A stretch of DNA of 8,758 nucleotides from JALYNX01 sp040905925 (lineage in GTDB: Bacteria; Actinomycetota; Acidimicrobiia; Spongiisociales; ZC4RG35). The notes under the pieces are model-generated. The model worked only from the letters and a program-made list of their open reading frames with translations. It searched no databases and had not been told where the DNA came from. A program made the position numbers and the translations under genes. This document shows positions 1 through 6,610 of the stretch, piece by piece. The stretch lies in assembly GCA_040905925.1 (NCBI GenBank), contig JBBDQO010000038.1, positions 1 to 8,758 of the forward strand, in the 5' to 3' direction. The first letter of the stretch is position 1; every line of letters begins with the position of its first letter.

Positions 1-2
1 CA

Positions 3-182
3 GCGGCGCAGCCCGTGGCGGGCCCGGCGAAGCCGAACTACTACGAGCTCCTGAGGGAGAACGCTCGGTTGCGCCGGGAGAACGGGGAGCTGGAGCGGAA
101 CGTTACGGAGCTGCAAGCATGGACGGATACACCAGAACCGCCAGCCCGAATACGACGACCATGCAACCGACGACCCGCGTGA
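3..182 (+). pseudogene. C-terminal fragment with a leucine zipper, entering from outside the window
   Basis: One frame is open from the window edge to a TGA at 180-182. It encodes a basic/acidic helix, ELLRENARLRRENGELERNV, in which leucines recur every seven residues four times (counting a fourth in the following TEL). This is a textbook short coiled coil. The rest, rich in Pro and Arg, looks like read-through. Such zippers are common in the helper proteins and N-terminal parts of actinobacterial transposases, but no catalytic motif is present, so the family is not identified. The last 80 bases overlap the 3' end of the convergent DUF2182 gene, which suggests that the original gene was cut near base 105-115 and now ends by chance. 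It could instead be the true end of a small DNA-binding protein. Confidence 0.35.
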
Positions 183-915
183 GGCCTACACCGTGACGCC
201 AGTTCTTCTCTGCGAGGAACACCATCCCTATCGCCGCCATCCAGACGAGGTTCATCAAACCCACAACGAACAGCACCGCCATCAGCGCCCAACAGCAACC
301 GAAGCAATACAGACCATGTGAGATACCAACCTTCAAAGCGCCGTACACTCCCCTACCAAAGTCATGGGTCATCAGAAATGACAAGGGTGTCCGGCAAGCT
401 TTCAAGCAGGCCGCTTTCCACTTGCTGAACTGATACAAACCGGCGATCACGAGCACGACACCGCCTGCACGGTCTAACCATTGCGACTCATGCGCGAAGT
501 GCCGAAAACCGATCAGGATGGAAAGAGGAATGACCCCGGCGGCTGCCCACACGAGCAGATACCCGGACCCGAAGACGAGTGTCTTCGAAGCCGATTCACC
601 GCGCCGTCGAAGCACCATCCGATGCAGCAGGACGATGGGGGCGACCGTCGGAAGCATCATTGCGACCATCATGGTTGTCCACATGCCCAGGAACACGAGC
701 ACGCCCATGTCGAAAGGCATAGCTCGGCCTACAGCTGATAGACCTTGAACCATCGATTCCGTGTCGCGCGATCTGGCGGCCGTAGACCACCAAGCGATCC
801 CGGCCAAAGCGAACAAGATCCCAACCGTTGCCAGCGTGGCCCGCAGTTGAAGTACCGCATAGGCAGACCGAGGCGTATCGTTAGCCGGGTCAAGCGGCAG
901 TATGGCTTCACTCAC
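103..915 (-). CDS. DUF2182 polytopic membrane protein, predicted metal-binding
   Basis: The 270-residue product matches the DUF2182 family of integral membrane proteins, often annotated as predicted metal-binding and frequently encoded beside DUF1326 proteins, as here. It has about six hydrophobic segments (near residues 25-45, 70-100, 114-136, 150-163, 195-235 and 245-265). Potential metal ligands are the Met-rich stretch MWTTMMVAMMLP (78-89), Cys170 and Cys174 in the WKAACLKAC segment, and His200 with Cys204, Cys207 and Cys208 in GISHGLYCFGCCWALM. EKNW near 236-239 is typical of the family. The start is a GTG at 915; no other plausible start occurs before the first helix, and the G-rich sequence GCGGGA upstream is only a weak ribosome site. 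It lies 44 bases after the DUF1326 gene and is probably co-transcribed with it. Copper is the likeliest metal by family association, but the role is inferred, not shown. Confidence 0.88.
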   Translation of the reverse strand: MSEAILPLDPANDTPRSAYAVLQLRATLATVGILFALAGIAWWSTAARSRDTESMVQGLSAVGRAMPFDMGVLVFLGMWTTMMVAMMLPTVAPIVLLHRMVLRRRGESASKTLVFGSGYLLVWAAAGVIPLSILIGFRHFAHESQWLDRAGGVVLVIAGLYQFSKWKAACLKACRTPLSFLMTHDFGRGVYGALKVGISHGLYCFGCCWALMAVLFVVGLMNLVWMAAIGMVFLAEKNWRHGVGLTRVVGCMVVVFGLAVLVYPSMLAAP

Positions 916-959
916 GTTGCGCGATCCCGCAACCCCGGAGTAGCGACTCGTTCGATGCT

Positions 960-1595
960 CTAGAAACGCCCCGCCGCCCCCGCAGTGGCCATCCTGTTTT
1001 CACTGGACCATTCCACCTCGGCGTAGTACGCGTTGTTGCCCGCGTGGTCGAAGCTGACACCATCAGCGTTGACCATGTTGATCGAAGTAGTGCCGATCAT
1101 TCCATCCTGGAAGATGAAGCCGTCCGGAAGCACCATGTGTGCTTCGTGCTTATCGCCGGTGACAGGGTTCGTGAAGCTCTCCATCTTGACCTCGAACTTG
1201 TTGCCGACACGGACGTGAGAGTCGGTGCCGTTGTCCTCGATCTCGATAGTCTCGAAGAACGGTCCATGTATCTCGCTGACCGTTGCCGCGAGGACCTCCC
1301 AAGGCAGTCCGGGATCCTGAGCCGTGAGTATGGCAACCAGTGCGTCGCGTTGCGTGTCGTTGCCATCGATGAAGACCGCCATGGAGCCATTACCCTCGTG
1401 GATCGCTCCGGGCCACTTGATCGCGCTAGCCACCTTGGCACCAGCCAGATCGACGCCGTCACGGTCACCCTCGAGGATCTGGAACCCAACAACTCCTTCG
1501 CATTTCCCGTGGGTCGGGAAGCCGCTCATGTTGCATGGACATCCGTAGGCGCAGTTGCAGGCCTCGTAGTACTTCGCCTTGATCTTCCAAGCCAT
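960..1595 (-). CDS. DUF1326 cysteine-motif protein
   Basis: This 211-residue protein begins MAWKIKAKYYEACNCAYGCP, the hallmark of DUF1326. The cluster Cys13, Cys15, Cys19, Cys21, with His29 and Cys32 just after, is a likely metal site. The body is a soluble mixed alpha/beta sequence with Gly/Asp-rich turns (for example HEGNGSMAVFIDGNDTQRDA). No signal peptide or membrane helix is seen, so it should be cytosolic. The frame stays open upstream to 2417, but AAGGAG at 1603-1608 sits seven bases before the ATG at 1595 and family homology begins exactly there, so the shorter start is chosen. It is the first gene of a unit with the DUF2182 membrane gene. The two families commonly neighbour each other, which suggests that the soluble protein hands metal to, or receives it from, the membrane partner. 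That partnership is inference. Confidence 0.9.
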   Translation of the reverse strand: MAWKIKAKYYEACNCAYGCPCNMSGFPTHGKCEGVVGFQILEGDRDGVDLAGAKVASAIKWPGAIHEGNGSMAVFIDGNDTQRDALVAILTAQDPGLPWEVLAATVSEIHGPFFETIEIEDNGTDSHVRVGNKFEVKMESFTNPVTGDKHEAHMVLPDGFIFQDGMIGTTSINMVNADGVSFDHAGNNAYYAEVEWSSENRMATAGAAGRF

Positions 1596-1791
1596 GATCT
1601 CTCTCCTTGTCTGGAACGATCCCTGAATGGAATACATCTTATACAGCAGCAGGACGGGAAGGGCAGGCTGTGTCCTGCATATGTGCCGGCGGGGCCGCGG
1701 CCTGACCTCTCCCTTCCGAATTGCCAACTGATAGACCCTCGCCCTCCCATGGGTTGAGACGGCTAAGGGTCCATCACATGATTGTTCGCGC
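1596..1791. other. Upstream region of the DUF1326-DUF2182 unit
   Basis: No gene is supported here. On the minus strand about 40 bases before the DUF1326 start codon there is TATAAGAT (within the GTATAAGATGTAT segment near 1631-1643), which could be a -10 element. No good -35 hexamer at the right spacing was found, and no CsoR- or CueR-like metal operator was recognised. Confidence 0.3.
1603..1608 (-). promoter_or_regulatory. Shine-Dalgarno site fixing the DUF1326 start
   Basis: On the minus strand AAGGAG lies seven bases before the ATG at 1595. It separates the real 211-residue gene from the non-coding open frame that continues upstream. Confidence 0.8.
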
Positions 1792-2088
1792 GGTGTTCTT
1801 CGGGTCGGTGCTGCCCTTGTCGTGTTCGGGTTGTTCAAGATGCGCCCGCCCCGCACTACTCGCATTGCAGTGATCCGCCGGACGTAACCCTGATCGCGTT
1901 CACGACGGCGGCCCTGCTCATGGTTGGAAACGCCGCCAGCGCGGCCATTGTGCCGACCGTTCCGCCGGTGAGCCCTCGGCGGCGAGATCTTCGCCAAGCT
2001 CTGGCTCACCGAGGAAGCCCAGATCCACCGACGTGTAGCGGCAGTCCTGACCTCCCTCCGCAACCGGGACGAAGCCGGCCATGGCTGA
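1792..2088 (+). pseudogene. Frameshifted remnant of an unidentified, probably membrane-associated gene
   Basis: Three stretches that look like protein follow each other but change frame. First, LRVGAALVVFGLFKMRPPR (hydrophobic helix then basic residues) runs until a TAA at 1885. Second, VTLIAFTTAALLMVGNAA, another hydrophobic stretch, continues in a frame shifted by one base. Third, from about 1972 the first frame resumes as EIFAKLWLTEEAQIHRRVAA, an amphipathic helix, to a TGA at 2086-2088. A one-base change near 1880 and a compensating one near 1970 would rebuild a product of roughly 100 residues with two membrane segments and a soluble tail. The family is not recognised. It could be a true decayed gene, a sequence with two indel errors, or chance; the good amphipathic tail argues mildly against chance. 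Confidence 0.35.
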
Positions 2089-2358
2089 AACGCCTTGAGC
2101 AGCGGCCCGAAGCTCATTATCGATCGGGCTGTGGGCGCCGCTGGGCAGCACATAATGGTGGGGAGGCTGATCAGGCCAGGCGACCGGAAAAGCGCACCGA
2201 ACCGGCACTCCGTGCTCAAACTGCCGTTATCTGGAAGGTCGTCTCTCGAGGTCAGTTCAATAGCGCATAACGACCCCGCGGGTCGCGGGCGGCGATTCTC
2301 CCAGGAGCCGGCCCACATCACCGGCATAATCAAGCATTCTGCGCTCCCGTCCGCCGGG
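2089..2358. other. Gap with no supported gene
   Basis: Several frames are open by virtue of high GC content, but none shows a ribosome site, consistent composition or a recognisable domain. I see no repeats or hairpins of note. Confidence 0.4.
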
Positions 2359-2416
2359 CTGACAGTGTTTGTTCCGGGGTGATGTCTGACACCGCGTACC
2401 GGGAACTTATCTGACA
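2359..2416. repeat. Three CTGACA repeats at the outer edge of the IS remnant
   Basis: CTGACA occurs at 2359-2364, 2386-2391 and 2411-2416, about 25-27 bases apart. The last two are part of longer imperfect direct repeats, CCGGGGTGATGTCTGACAC (2374-2392) and CCGGGAACTTATCTGACAC (2399-2417), which match at 14 of 19 positions. Read from the transposase strand they are TGTCAG motifs immediately after the stop codon. Their position fits transposase-binding sites or the terminal repeat of an IS481-type element. The exact element end was not determined. Confidence 0.5.
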
Positions 2417-2643
2417 CTTTTCATGCTGGTCGGGCTGGTTTGGCACCTTCCGTTGGGGCCGCGGTGCCCGTTGAGGGGCTGGTAGTAGCGGTCGGGGTCG
2501 ATGGTGAGGGTGCGGATCACCATTTCGCCGCAGTAGACGTGGGTGAGCTCTCCGATGGGGATGACCCGGATGCGGGCACCGGCCCAGCGGCTTCCGACTT
2601 GGATGAGTCTGCCTTGGTAGCCGAAGTTGCCGTTGGCGCCCAC
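2407..2643 (-). pseudogene. IS481-family transposase, C-terminal fragment
   Basis: The minus-strand frame encodes about 78 residues containing GRLIQVGSRWAGARIRVIPI, then THVYCGEMVIRTLTIDPDR and YYQPLN. This arrangement (a Gly-x-x-x-x-Val-Gly core with a second beta strand ending in a short basic tail) is that of the C-terminal beta domain of IS481-type DDE transposases. The catalytic DDE core and the N-terminal helix-turn-helix should lie upstream, toward 2800 and beyond, but that DNA instead holds an unrelated membrane gene. The frame stays open some way upstream of the GTG at 2643 (TGWNRTDQRK), so the break lies between about 2650 and 2760. The fragment cannot be active. It marks a past insertion followed by deletion of most of the element. 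Confidence 0.7.
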
Positions 2644-2786
2644 TTTGCGCTGATCGGTGCGGTTCCAGCCGGTTTTGCGATGGGGCCGGGCTTGTGGGCG
2701 TGTCGGTCCCGCGCTTTCGCCCTGGTTGGTAGCCTTCGGCTAGACACATGGCCAGTTAGAGAGCGCATGTAGGCGCGCCGATAGAG

Positions 2787-2791
2787 GGAGG
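2787..2791 (+). promoter_or_regulatory. Strong Shine-Dalgarno site of the six-helix membrane protein
   Basis: GGAGG, in the context AGGGAGGTAATC, ends five bases before the ATG at 2797 and supports that start and active translation. Confidence 0.8.
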
Positions 2792-2796
2792 TAATC

Positions 2797-3498
2797 ATGG
2801 GCGAGCGGGTAACGCTTCGGATCGGTGCGGTGGCAGCCATCGTCGGGGGTGTCATCGGTCTGGTGGCCAACATCCTGCACCCGCGTGAGGCCGACATTCT
2901 CGACAGCACGGAGGGGTTGTTGACTGAGGTCGCCGGGTCAGACATCTGGGTCGGGGTCCATTTCGCTATCGCGGTGGCGCTCGCGTTACTGCTAGCTGCT
3001 TTGTACGGTGTCAGCCGTTCGATCACCAGTGAGAGTGGCCGGCAATGGGCTCGGCTCGCCTGGGGTGCGGCAGTTGCCTCAACGGCGATCGGGCTGGTGC
3101 TGCTGTTTGTTGACGGGATCGCCGTGGCCGACGCAGCCAACACTTGGTCGAGTGCTTCTGGAGCGGCTAAAGACACCGCCTTTGCAGCTGGGTCAGCGAT
3201 AATTTCACTGAGTTTTGCGCTCTTCACCGGGTTCATCGTGATCTCCTTCGGAGCACTGCCGCTGCTCTACTCAGCGACACTTCTCTCCAGCGACGATTAT
3301 CCGACGTGGCTCGGCTGGGTGGCGGGGTTAGCCGGAGTCCTAGGCGTCGTCGCCGGGGTGCTGCAGTGGTTTGCCGGACCGTCGACGCTCTCGGCATTCG
3401 TGCTATTCCCGATCGCATCGATCCTGTTCACACTGTGGATCATCTATACGGGGTTCATGATGTGGCAGAAGTCGGCGGCGGTGGTGCCAGCAACCTAA
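2797..3498 (+). CDS. Six-helix integral membrane protein of unknown function
   Basis: The 233-residue product has six predicted membrane segments, near residues 10-27, 50-72, 86-108, 130-158, 170-192 and 197-223, with short loops. A conserved-looking Asn-Ile-Leu-His-Pro sequence follows the first helix (25-29). The last third, with PTWLGWVAGLAGVLGVVAGV followed by a hydrophobic helix ending in GFMMWQ, resembles actinobacterial DUF4386-like membrane proteins, but I would not assign the family firmly. No charged transport motif, Cys cluster or ATP-binding site is seen. The start has a strong ribosome site. It stands alone: a transposase remnant precedes it and a gene-free stretch follows, so context gives no functional clue. 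It may have been brought next to the IS fragment by the deletion that destroyed the element. Confidence 0.85.
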   Translation: MGERVTLRIGAVAAIVGGVIGLVANILHPREADILDSTEGLLTEVAGSDIWVGVHFAIAVALALLLAALYGVSRSITSESGRQWARLAWGAAVASTAIGLVLLFVDGIAVADAANTWSSASGAAKDTAFAAGSAIISLSFALFTGFIVISFGALPLLYSATLLSSDDYPTWLGWVAGLAGVLGVVAGVLQWFAGPSTLSAFVLFPIASILFTLWIIYTGFMMWQKSAAVVPAT

Positions 3499-3937
3499 AG
3501 CGGAGAGGTCTCACCGACCCCGGTCCTGCAATCGCACATACCTTCCAAGTCAAGACGAAGGTTGCCCGCTCGACGACTAGGAGCACCTTGGCATCGGCCG
3601 CCTCCGTTTAAAACCCACTCGGCTTCGCCACGCTAAGAGGGTTCAGCACCCCATCAACATCCAACAACTTGCCCAGTTGAGGACCCAGTGACACTGCTCG
3701 GGAACTGGCAATATGCGCTCCTCGTCGTGCCTAGTCACGGCTTGTTGTCACTCGGCTGAAAGGGTATTTGAGAGTGAAATTGGAGGGGTACGAAAGTAAA
3801 AGGTGGCACTTGCGGCGTGAGCCCGACTACCAGCGGTGTCGGTCTCCCGAGCTGAGGGCGAGGTGTCGTTATGGGCGGGTAGCCACTTGGCGTGTTAATG
3901 CAACGGATCAGGGTTTTCGGTGGAGTGGGCGGGTTGA
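3499..3937. other. Gene-free stretch between two convergent genes
   Basis: No convincing gene is present. A frame from 3768 to 4124 on the plus strand is open but very rich in Arg, Trp and Cys, has no recognised domain and overlaps the 3' end of the substrate-binding-protein gene. A weak stem, AACCC at 3612-3616 pairing with GGGTT at 3639-3643 and enclosing a GGC-TTC-GCC mini-hairpin, could help terminate the upstream gene, but it has no T-tract. Confidence 0.4.
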
Positions 3938-4903
3938 CTATGTGGTCCGCTCTTGCCGTCCGTTTCGCCACTGGATGGTGATGGGCGTGTGCCCGACTTG
4001 TCGCCACGACTTGTCGAGGGCGAAGGAGCCGAGCAGAGTCGTGGTTTGCCATTGTCTCACCTGGTCGTGGTTGTACTCTCGTCGGTGCGCTTCGGCGGAG
4101 AGAAACCCAGCCGCGGCCGCCTGAGCGGCCACATAACCGGGTGGCTCCCCATACGCTTGCTCGTAGCGAAACTTGAAGTCAGCCGGGACCGGGCCGACCT
4201 CGGGGGTGGTTTGTTGGGAGATCCACTGCGCGGGACCGACGACCCCTTCGGATGCCGGTCCCAGCTGGTGTCCGAATTCGAGTAGGCCGGCGGCCACACA
4301 GCCGACCAGACCGGGCCGGCGCCCCGCCCGCACCTGTTTCACTAAGGCCAGATCCTCTGTGAAAGTTCCCACAATCAGGAGAGCGGTGTCCTCCAGCGAC
4401 CCGGCGACCGACCATTCAGAAAGGTCCACGGCCCGGAAGGCCAGACCCAGCTCGGCTGACCGTTCTCGAGCTCCCGCGGTCACCGCGGCTGCGAACCGGC
4501 CTCTGCCTCTGGCGAGGACTACTCGTCCCAAGCCGATCCGGTGGGTGAGGTCTACCGCCCCTGAGAAGTAGCTCGAGGCTGGAGCCGAGACTGGTACTAC
4601 CAGAGGGCGAGTCAGGTCGTCGGCGGAACCTCCGTGGTTCCAAAGCAAGACTCCTCCCCGGGACGTGACCGGCCCGACGCGGCGCACAAGATTGCTTCCG
4701 TAGGGACTGAGCAGTAGATCGGTTCCGGCATTGAGCCAGTTCTGATAGAGGTTGGAGGCCGTGGCCGGGCGGCCGGCGTCGTCCACGATCTCCAACTCGA
4801 TTTGATCGGCTGAAGCCCACAGCTGGAGGCCACGGGCAGCCTGTCGTCCCTGCGACGCCAGCGGACCACTCAGACTGATAGTCGCCGCTGCCTTCGTTCG
4901 CAT
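3938..4903 (-). CDS. Leu/Ile/Val-binding-type ligand-binding protein without signal peptide
   Basis: The 321-residue protein has the type I periplasmic-binding fold of branched-chain amino acid ABC receptors. Strand 1 (AATISLSGPLASQGRQAARG, residues 6-25) carries the usual Pro-Leu-x-x-x-Gly ligand loop; EIVDDAGRP (38-46) is the second-strand Asp motif; LLLSPYGSNL (63-72) and LLWNHGGSADDL (86-97) line the cleft; FRYEQAYGEPPGYVAAQAAA (245-264) is the classic C-lobe helix; the tail HTPITIQWRNGRQE (305-318) is typical. It is shorter than the usual 370-400 residues because the first strand begins almost at the start codon: there is no signal peptide or lipobox. An in-frame TGA precedes the ATG, so no longer form exists; AGGGG lies about nine bases before it. 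No permease or ATPase gene is nearby. It is therefore likely a cytosolic sensor, by analogy with AmiC, rather than a transport receptor. The ligand is unknown. Confidence 0.85.
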   Translation of the reverse strand: MRTKAAATISLSGPLASQGRQAARGLQLWASADQIELEIVDDAGRPATASNLYQNWLNAGTDLLLSPYGSNLVRRVGPVTSRGGVLLWNHGGSADDLTRPLVVPVSAPASSYFSGAVDLTHRIGLGRVVLARGRGRFAAAVTAGARERSAELGLAFRAVDLSEWSVAGSLEDTALLIVGTFTEDLALVKQVRAGRRPGLVGCVAAGLLEFGHQLGPASEGVVGPAQWISQQTTPEVGPVPADFKFRYEQAYGEPPGYVAAQAAAAGFLSAEAHRREYNHDQVRQWQTTTLLGSFALDKSWRQVGHTPITIQWRNGRQERTT

Positions 4904-4930
4904 AGCCTGATCCCCTAAACCAAATGCGAT

Positions 4931-4960
4931 ATGTCACACCGAGTGGAGCAGAAGTGACAT
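4931..4960. promoter_or_regulatory. Candidate operator: ATGTCAC-N16-GTGACAT inverted repeat
   Basis: In the 55-base gap between divergent start codons, ATGTCAC (4931-4937) and GTGACAT (4954-4960) form a perfect 7-bp inverted repeat with centres 23 bases apart, about two helical turns. The right arm overlaps the first two bases of the oxidoreductase ATG. The placement would let one dimeric regulator block transcription or translation of both genes. It could equally be an RNA stem covering the oxidoreductase start. Confidence 0.5.
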
Positions 4961-6527
4961 GACGAACACGCGAGATGCGGCGGACGTTATTCATCTTTCG
5001 ACCAAGCACGGCACGCCGGCCCTTCAGCAGCTGGTCAACTTCCCGCGGCTGGACCCCCACAACCGGCCGGCGCGGTTCAAGCAGTATCGAAGACTATCGA
5101 TTTCTCCTCTGCCCGGCGAGCTTCTCACCTCGACTCCGTCGGCAGTGAAGGTTTTGAGTGGTGGGCGCGGCGAACCGCATCCGCTCGACGCGGCCCTGCT
5201 GGCCACCCTTCTCTATCTGGCCGCTGGAGTTACTCGCACCGCCGGGTCAGCCCCGGAGAAGACTTTTTTCCGAACCGCCATGTCGGCCGGGAATCTCCAT
5301 CCGATAGAGGTATACGTGATCGCCGGACATGACGTGGAAGGCATAGCTTCCGGTGTTTACCACTTCGCTCCTATGGAGTTTGGACTTGCCCAGCTACGAC
5401 AGGGAGATTTCCTCGCCGCCCTGTCGGTGACCACGCCCGTCGCTTTGGTGCTCACGGGACTGGTGTGGCGGACAACCTGGAAGTACGGCGAGCGGGGATG
5501 GCGTCACCTCTACTGGGACGCCGGGACCATGCTTGCCAACCTGCTCGCCGTCGCGGACGCTCACCGACTCGGCGTTCGCGTCTTCTCTGGGTTTGCCGAC
5601 GAGACCGTTGCCTCTTTGGTCGGCGTCGATGGGATCGACGAGGTTCCTCTGGCCGTCGTGGCGCTGGGGGCGGAGTCGCCCCATACCGAACCCGACACGA
5701 TTCATGCCAAAACTCTCCCATCACTCCACCCCGATGTAGCCCCGGTCGCTCCTCGCCCGATTCGCCTGCCTATGGTCGTCGACGCTCAGGAAGGCGGCAC
5801 CCTCGCGCCTGCTGAGGTCGCTCCGTGGCAGAGAGCCGCCGTCGAGGTCAGCTCGGCGGTTCCGACTGGGGTCGACGAGCCAGGGTTCGAGGCAGGCGAA
5901 CCAATCGAGGCCGTCATTCTGCGGCGAGGCTCCACCCGCGTCATGCGTCACGACTCCGTTTCTAGCGAGTCGCTGACCTGGCCGGTGGCGGCGGCCACGC
6001 GAGCGGTGCCTCTCGACGCTGCGCCACGGGGCACATTGCTCGAGCATTACCTAAATGTTCATGCAGTCGAAGGTGTCAAGCCCGGAAAGTATCGATGGAT
6101 CAACGGTGGGGTCGCCTCCGTTGGCGACGTTGACTCACCCCGGAAGGAAGGAGCCACACTCTGCTTCGGCCAGCCTCTCGGCGGCGACTCGGCCTATACC
6201 GTGTTTCACAGCGCCCTGCTCGACCCGCTGCTCGACAACCTCGGTTCCCGCGGCTACCGGGCAGCTCAACTCGAAGCAGGCATCGTCTCCGGCCGCCTTG
6301 CACTATCCGCCTTCGCTTTCGGCCTGGGTGCAACTGGGCTCACCTTCTTCGACGATCTTGTGTCGGTGTATTTCCAAACCGCGTCGGCGCCCATGTTGGC
6401 GACCGCCGTTGGAGTATCCGACACCCCTCCAGCACCAGCCGGTCGGCCGGGCCAACCGGCGACACTCGGCCGCTACCACGAGCTGATGGCTCGGGTCTCC
6501 TTCCAGATCCAGCGGTCACCCGCTTGA
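4959..6527 (+). CDS. Two-domain SagB/ThcOx-family FMN oxidoreductase
   Basis: The 522-residue protein joins two nitroreductase-fold domains. The first (about 40-240) has the SagB-type features: FKQYRRL, LATLLYLAAGVTR, RTAMSAGNLHPIEVYVIA (105-122), VWRTTWKYGERGWRHLYWDA (169-188) and GVRVFSGF. The second (about 313-488) starts with EAVILRRGSTR, the N-terminal Arg-rich FMN-phosphate motif of nitroreductases, and carries GQPLGGDSAYTVF, GYRAAQLEAGIVSGRLALSA and FGLGATGLTFFDD. A Pro/Ala-rich linker near 250-310 separates them. SagB relatives use FMN to oxidise azolines to azoles in RiPP maturation, but no YcaO cyclodehydratase, E1-like partner, protease or Cys/Ser/Thr-rich precursor gene is in view, so substrate and reaction are unknown. 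The upstream ribosome site is weak (GTGGAGCAG). It diverges from the signal-less binding protein with a 55-base shared control region. Confidence 0.88.
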   Translation: MTNTRDAADVIHLSTKHGTPALQQLVNFPRLDPHNRPARFKQYRRLSISPLPGELLTSTPSAVKVLSGGRGEPHPLDAALLATLLYLAAGVTRTAGSAPEKTFFRTAMSAGNLHPIEVYVIAGHDVEGIASGVYHFAPMEFGLAQLRQGDFLAALSVTTPVALVLTGLVWRTTWKYGERGWRHLYWDAGTMLANLLAVADAHRLGVRVFSGFADETVASLVGVDGIDEVPLAVVALGAESPHTEPDTIHAKTLPSLHPDVAPVAPRPIRLPMVVDAQEGGTLAPAEVAPWQRAAVEVSSAVPTGVDEPGFEAGEPIEAVILRRGSTRVMRHDSVSSESLTWPVAAATRAVPLDAAPRGTLLEHYLNVHAVEGVKPGKYRWINGGVASVGDVDSPRKEGATLCFGQPLGGDSAYTVFHSALLDPLLDNLGSRGYRAAQLEAGIVSGRLALSAFAFGLGATGLTFFDDLVSVYFQTASAPMLATAVGVSDTPPAPAGRPGQPATLGRYHELMARVSFQIQRSPA

Positions 6528-6610
6528 GCCGGCGGCGAGATTCACCCCCGCCCTGACGGCGCAGTCGGCCTTACGATGATGGCTCGCGCCCGGCAACAGA
6601 GGCTGCAATC
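6528..6610. other. Short spacer after the oxidoreductase gene
   Basis: A GGCGG/CCGCC pairing with an 11-base loop lies just after the stop codon, too weak and without a T-tract to be called a terminator. AGAGG near 6597-6601 could serve the start at 6611. Confidence 0.3.

Noticed and set aside
1044..1757. Long plus-strand open frame opposite the DUF1326 gene
   Set aside because: It is the antisense of a well-supported gene and has no recognisable motif or ribosome site.
1596..2417. N-terminal extension of the DUF1326 frame by about 270 residues
   Set aside because: Composition is Arg/Pro/Ser-rich without domain character, and a strong ribosome site plus family homology place the start at 1595.
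2440..2772. Acidic plus-strand frame of 110 residues
   Set aside because: Mirror image of the transposase fragment; its regular Val/Gly/Asp content reflects antisense codons.
2517..3236. Minus-strand open frame of about 240 residues
   Set aside because: It lies antisense to the membrane-protein gene and spans the transposase remnant in the wrong frame; low-complexity Ala/Ser/Pro composition.
3768..4124. Arg/Trp/Cys-rich plus-strand frame of 118 residues
   Set aside because: No ribosome site or domain, and it overlaps the 3' end of the binding-protein gene by nearly 190 bases.
4416..5060. Minus-strand open frame crossing the divergent gap
   Set aside because: It would cover both real start codons and the control region, and its sequence is Arg/Pro/Ser-rich shadow coding.
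4959..6527. RiPP (thiazole/oxazole peptide) gene cluster around the SagB-like gene
   Set aside because: No YcaO cyclodehydratase, E1-like protein, export gene or precursor peptide is present in the window; only the oxidoreductase resembles that pathway.
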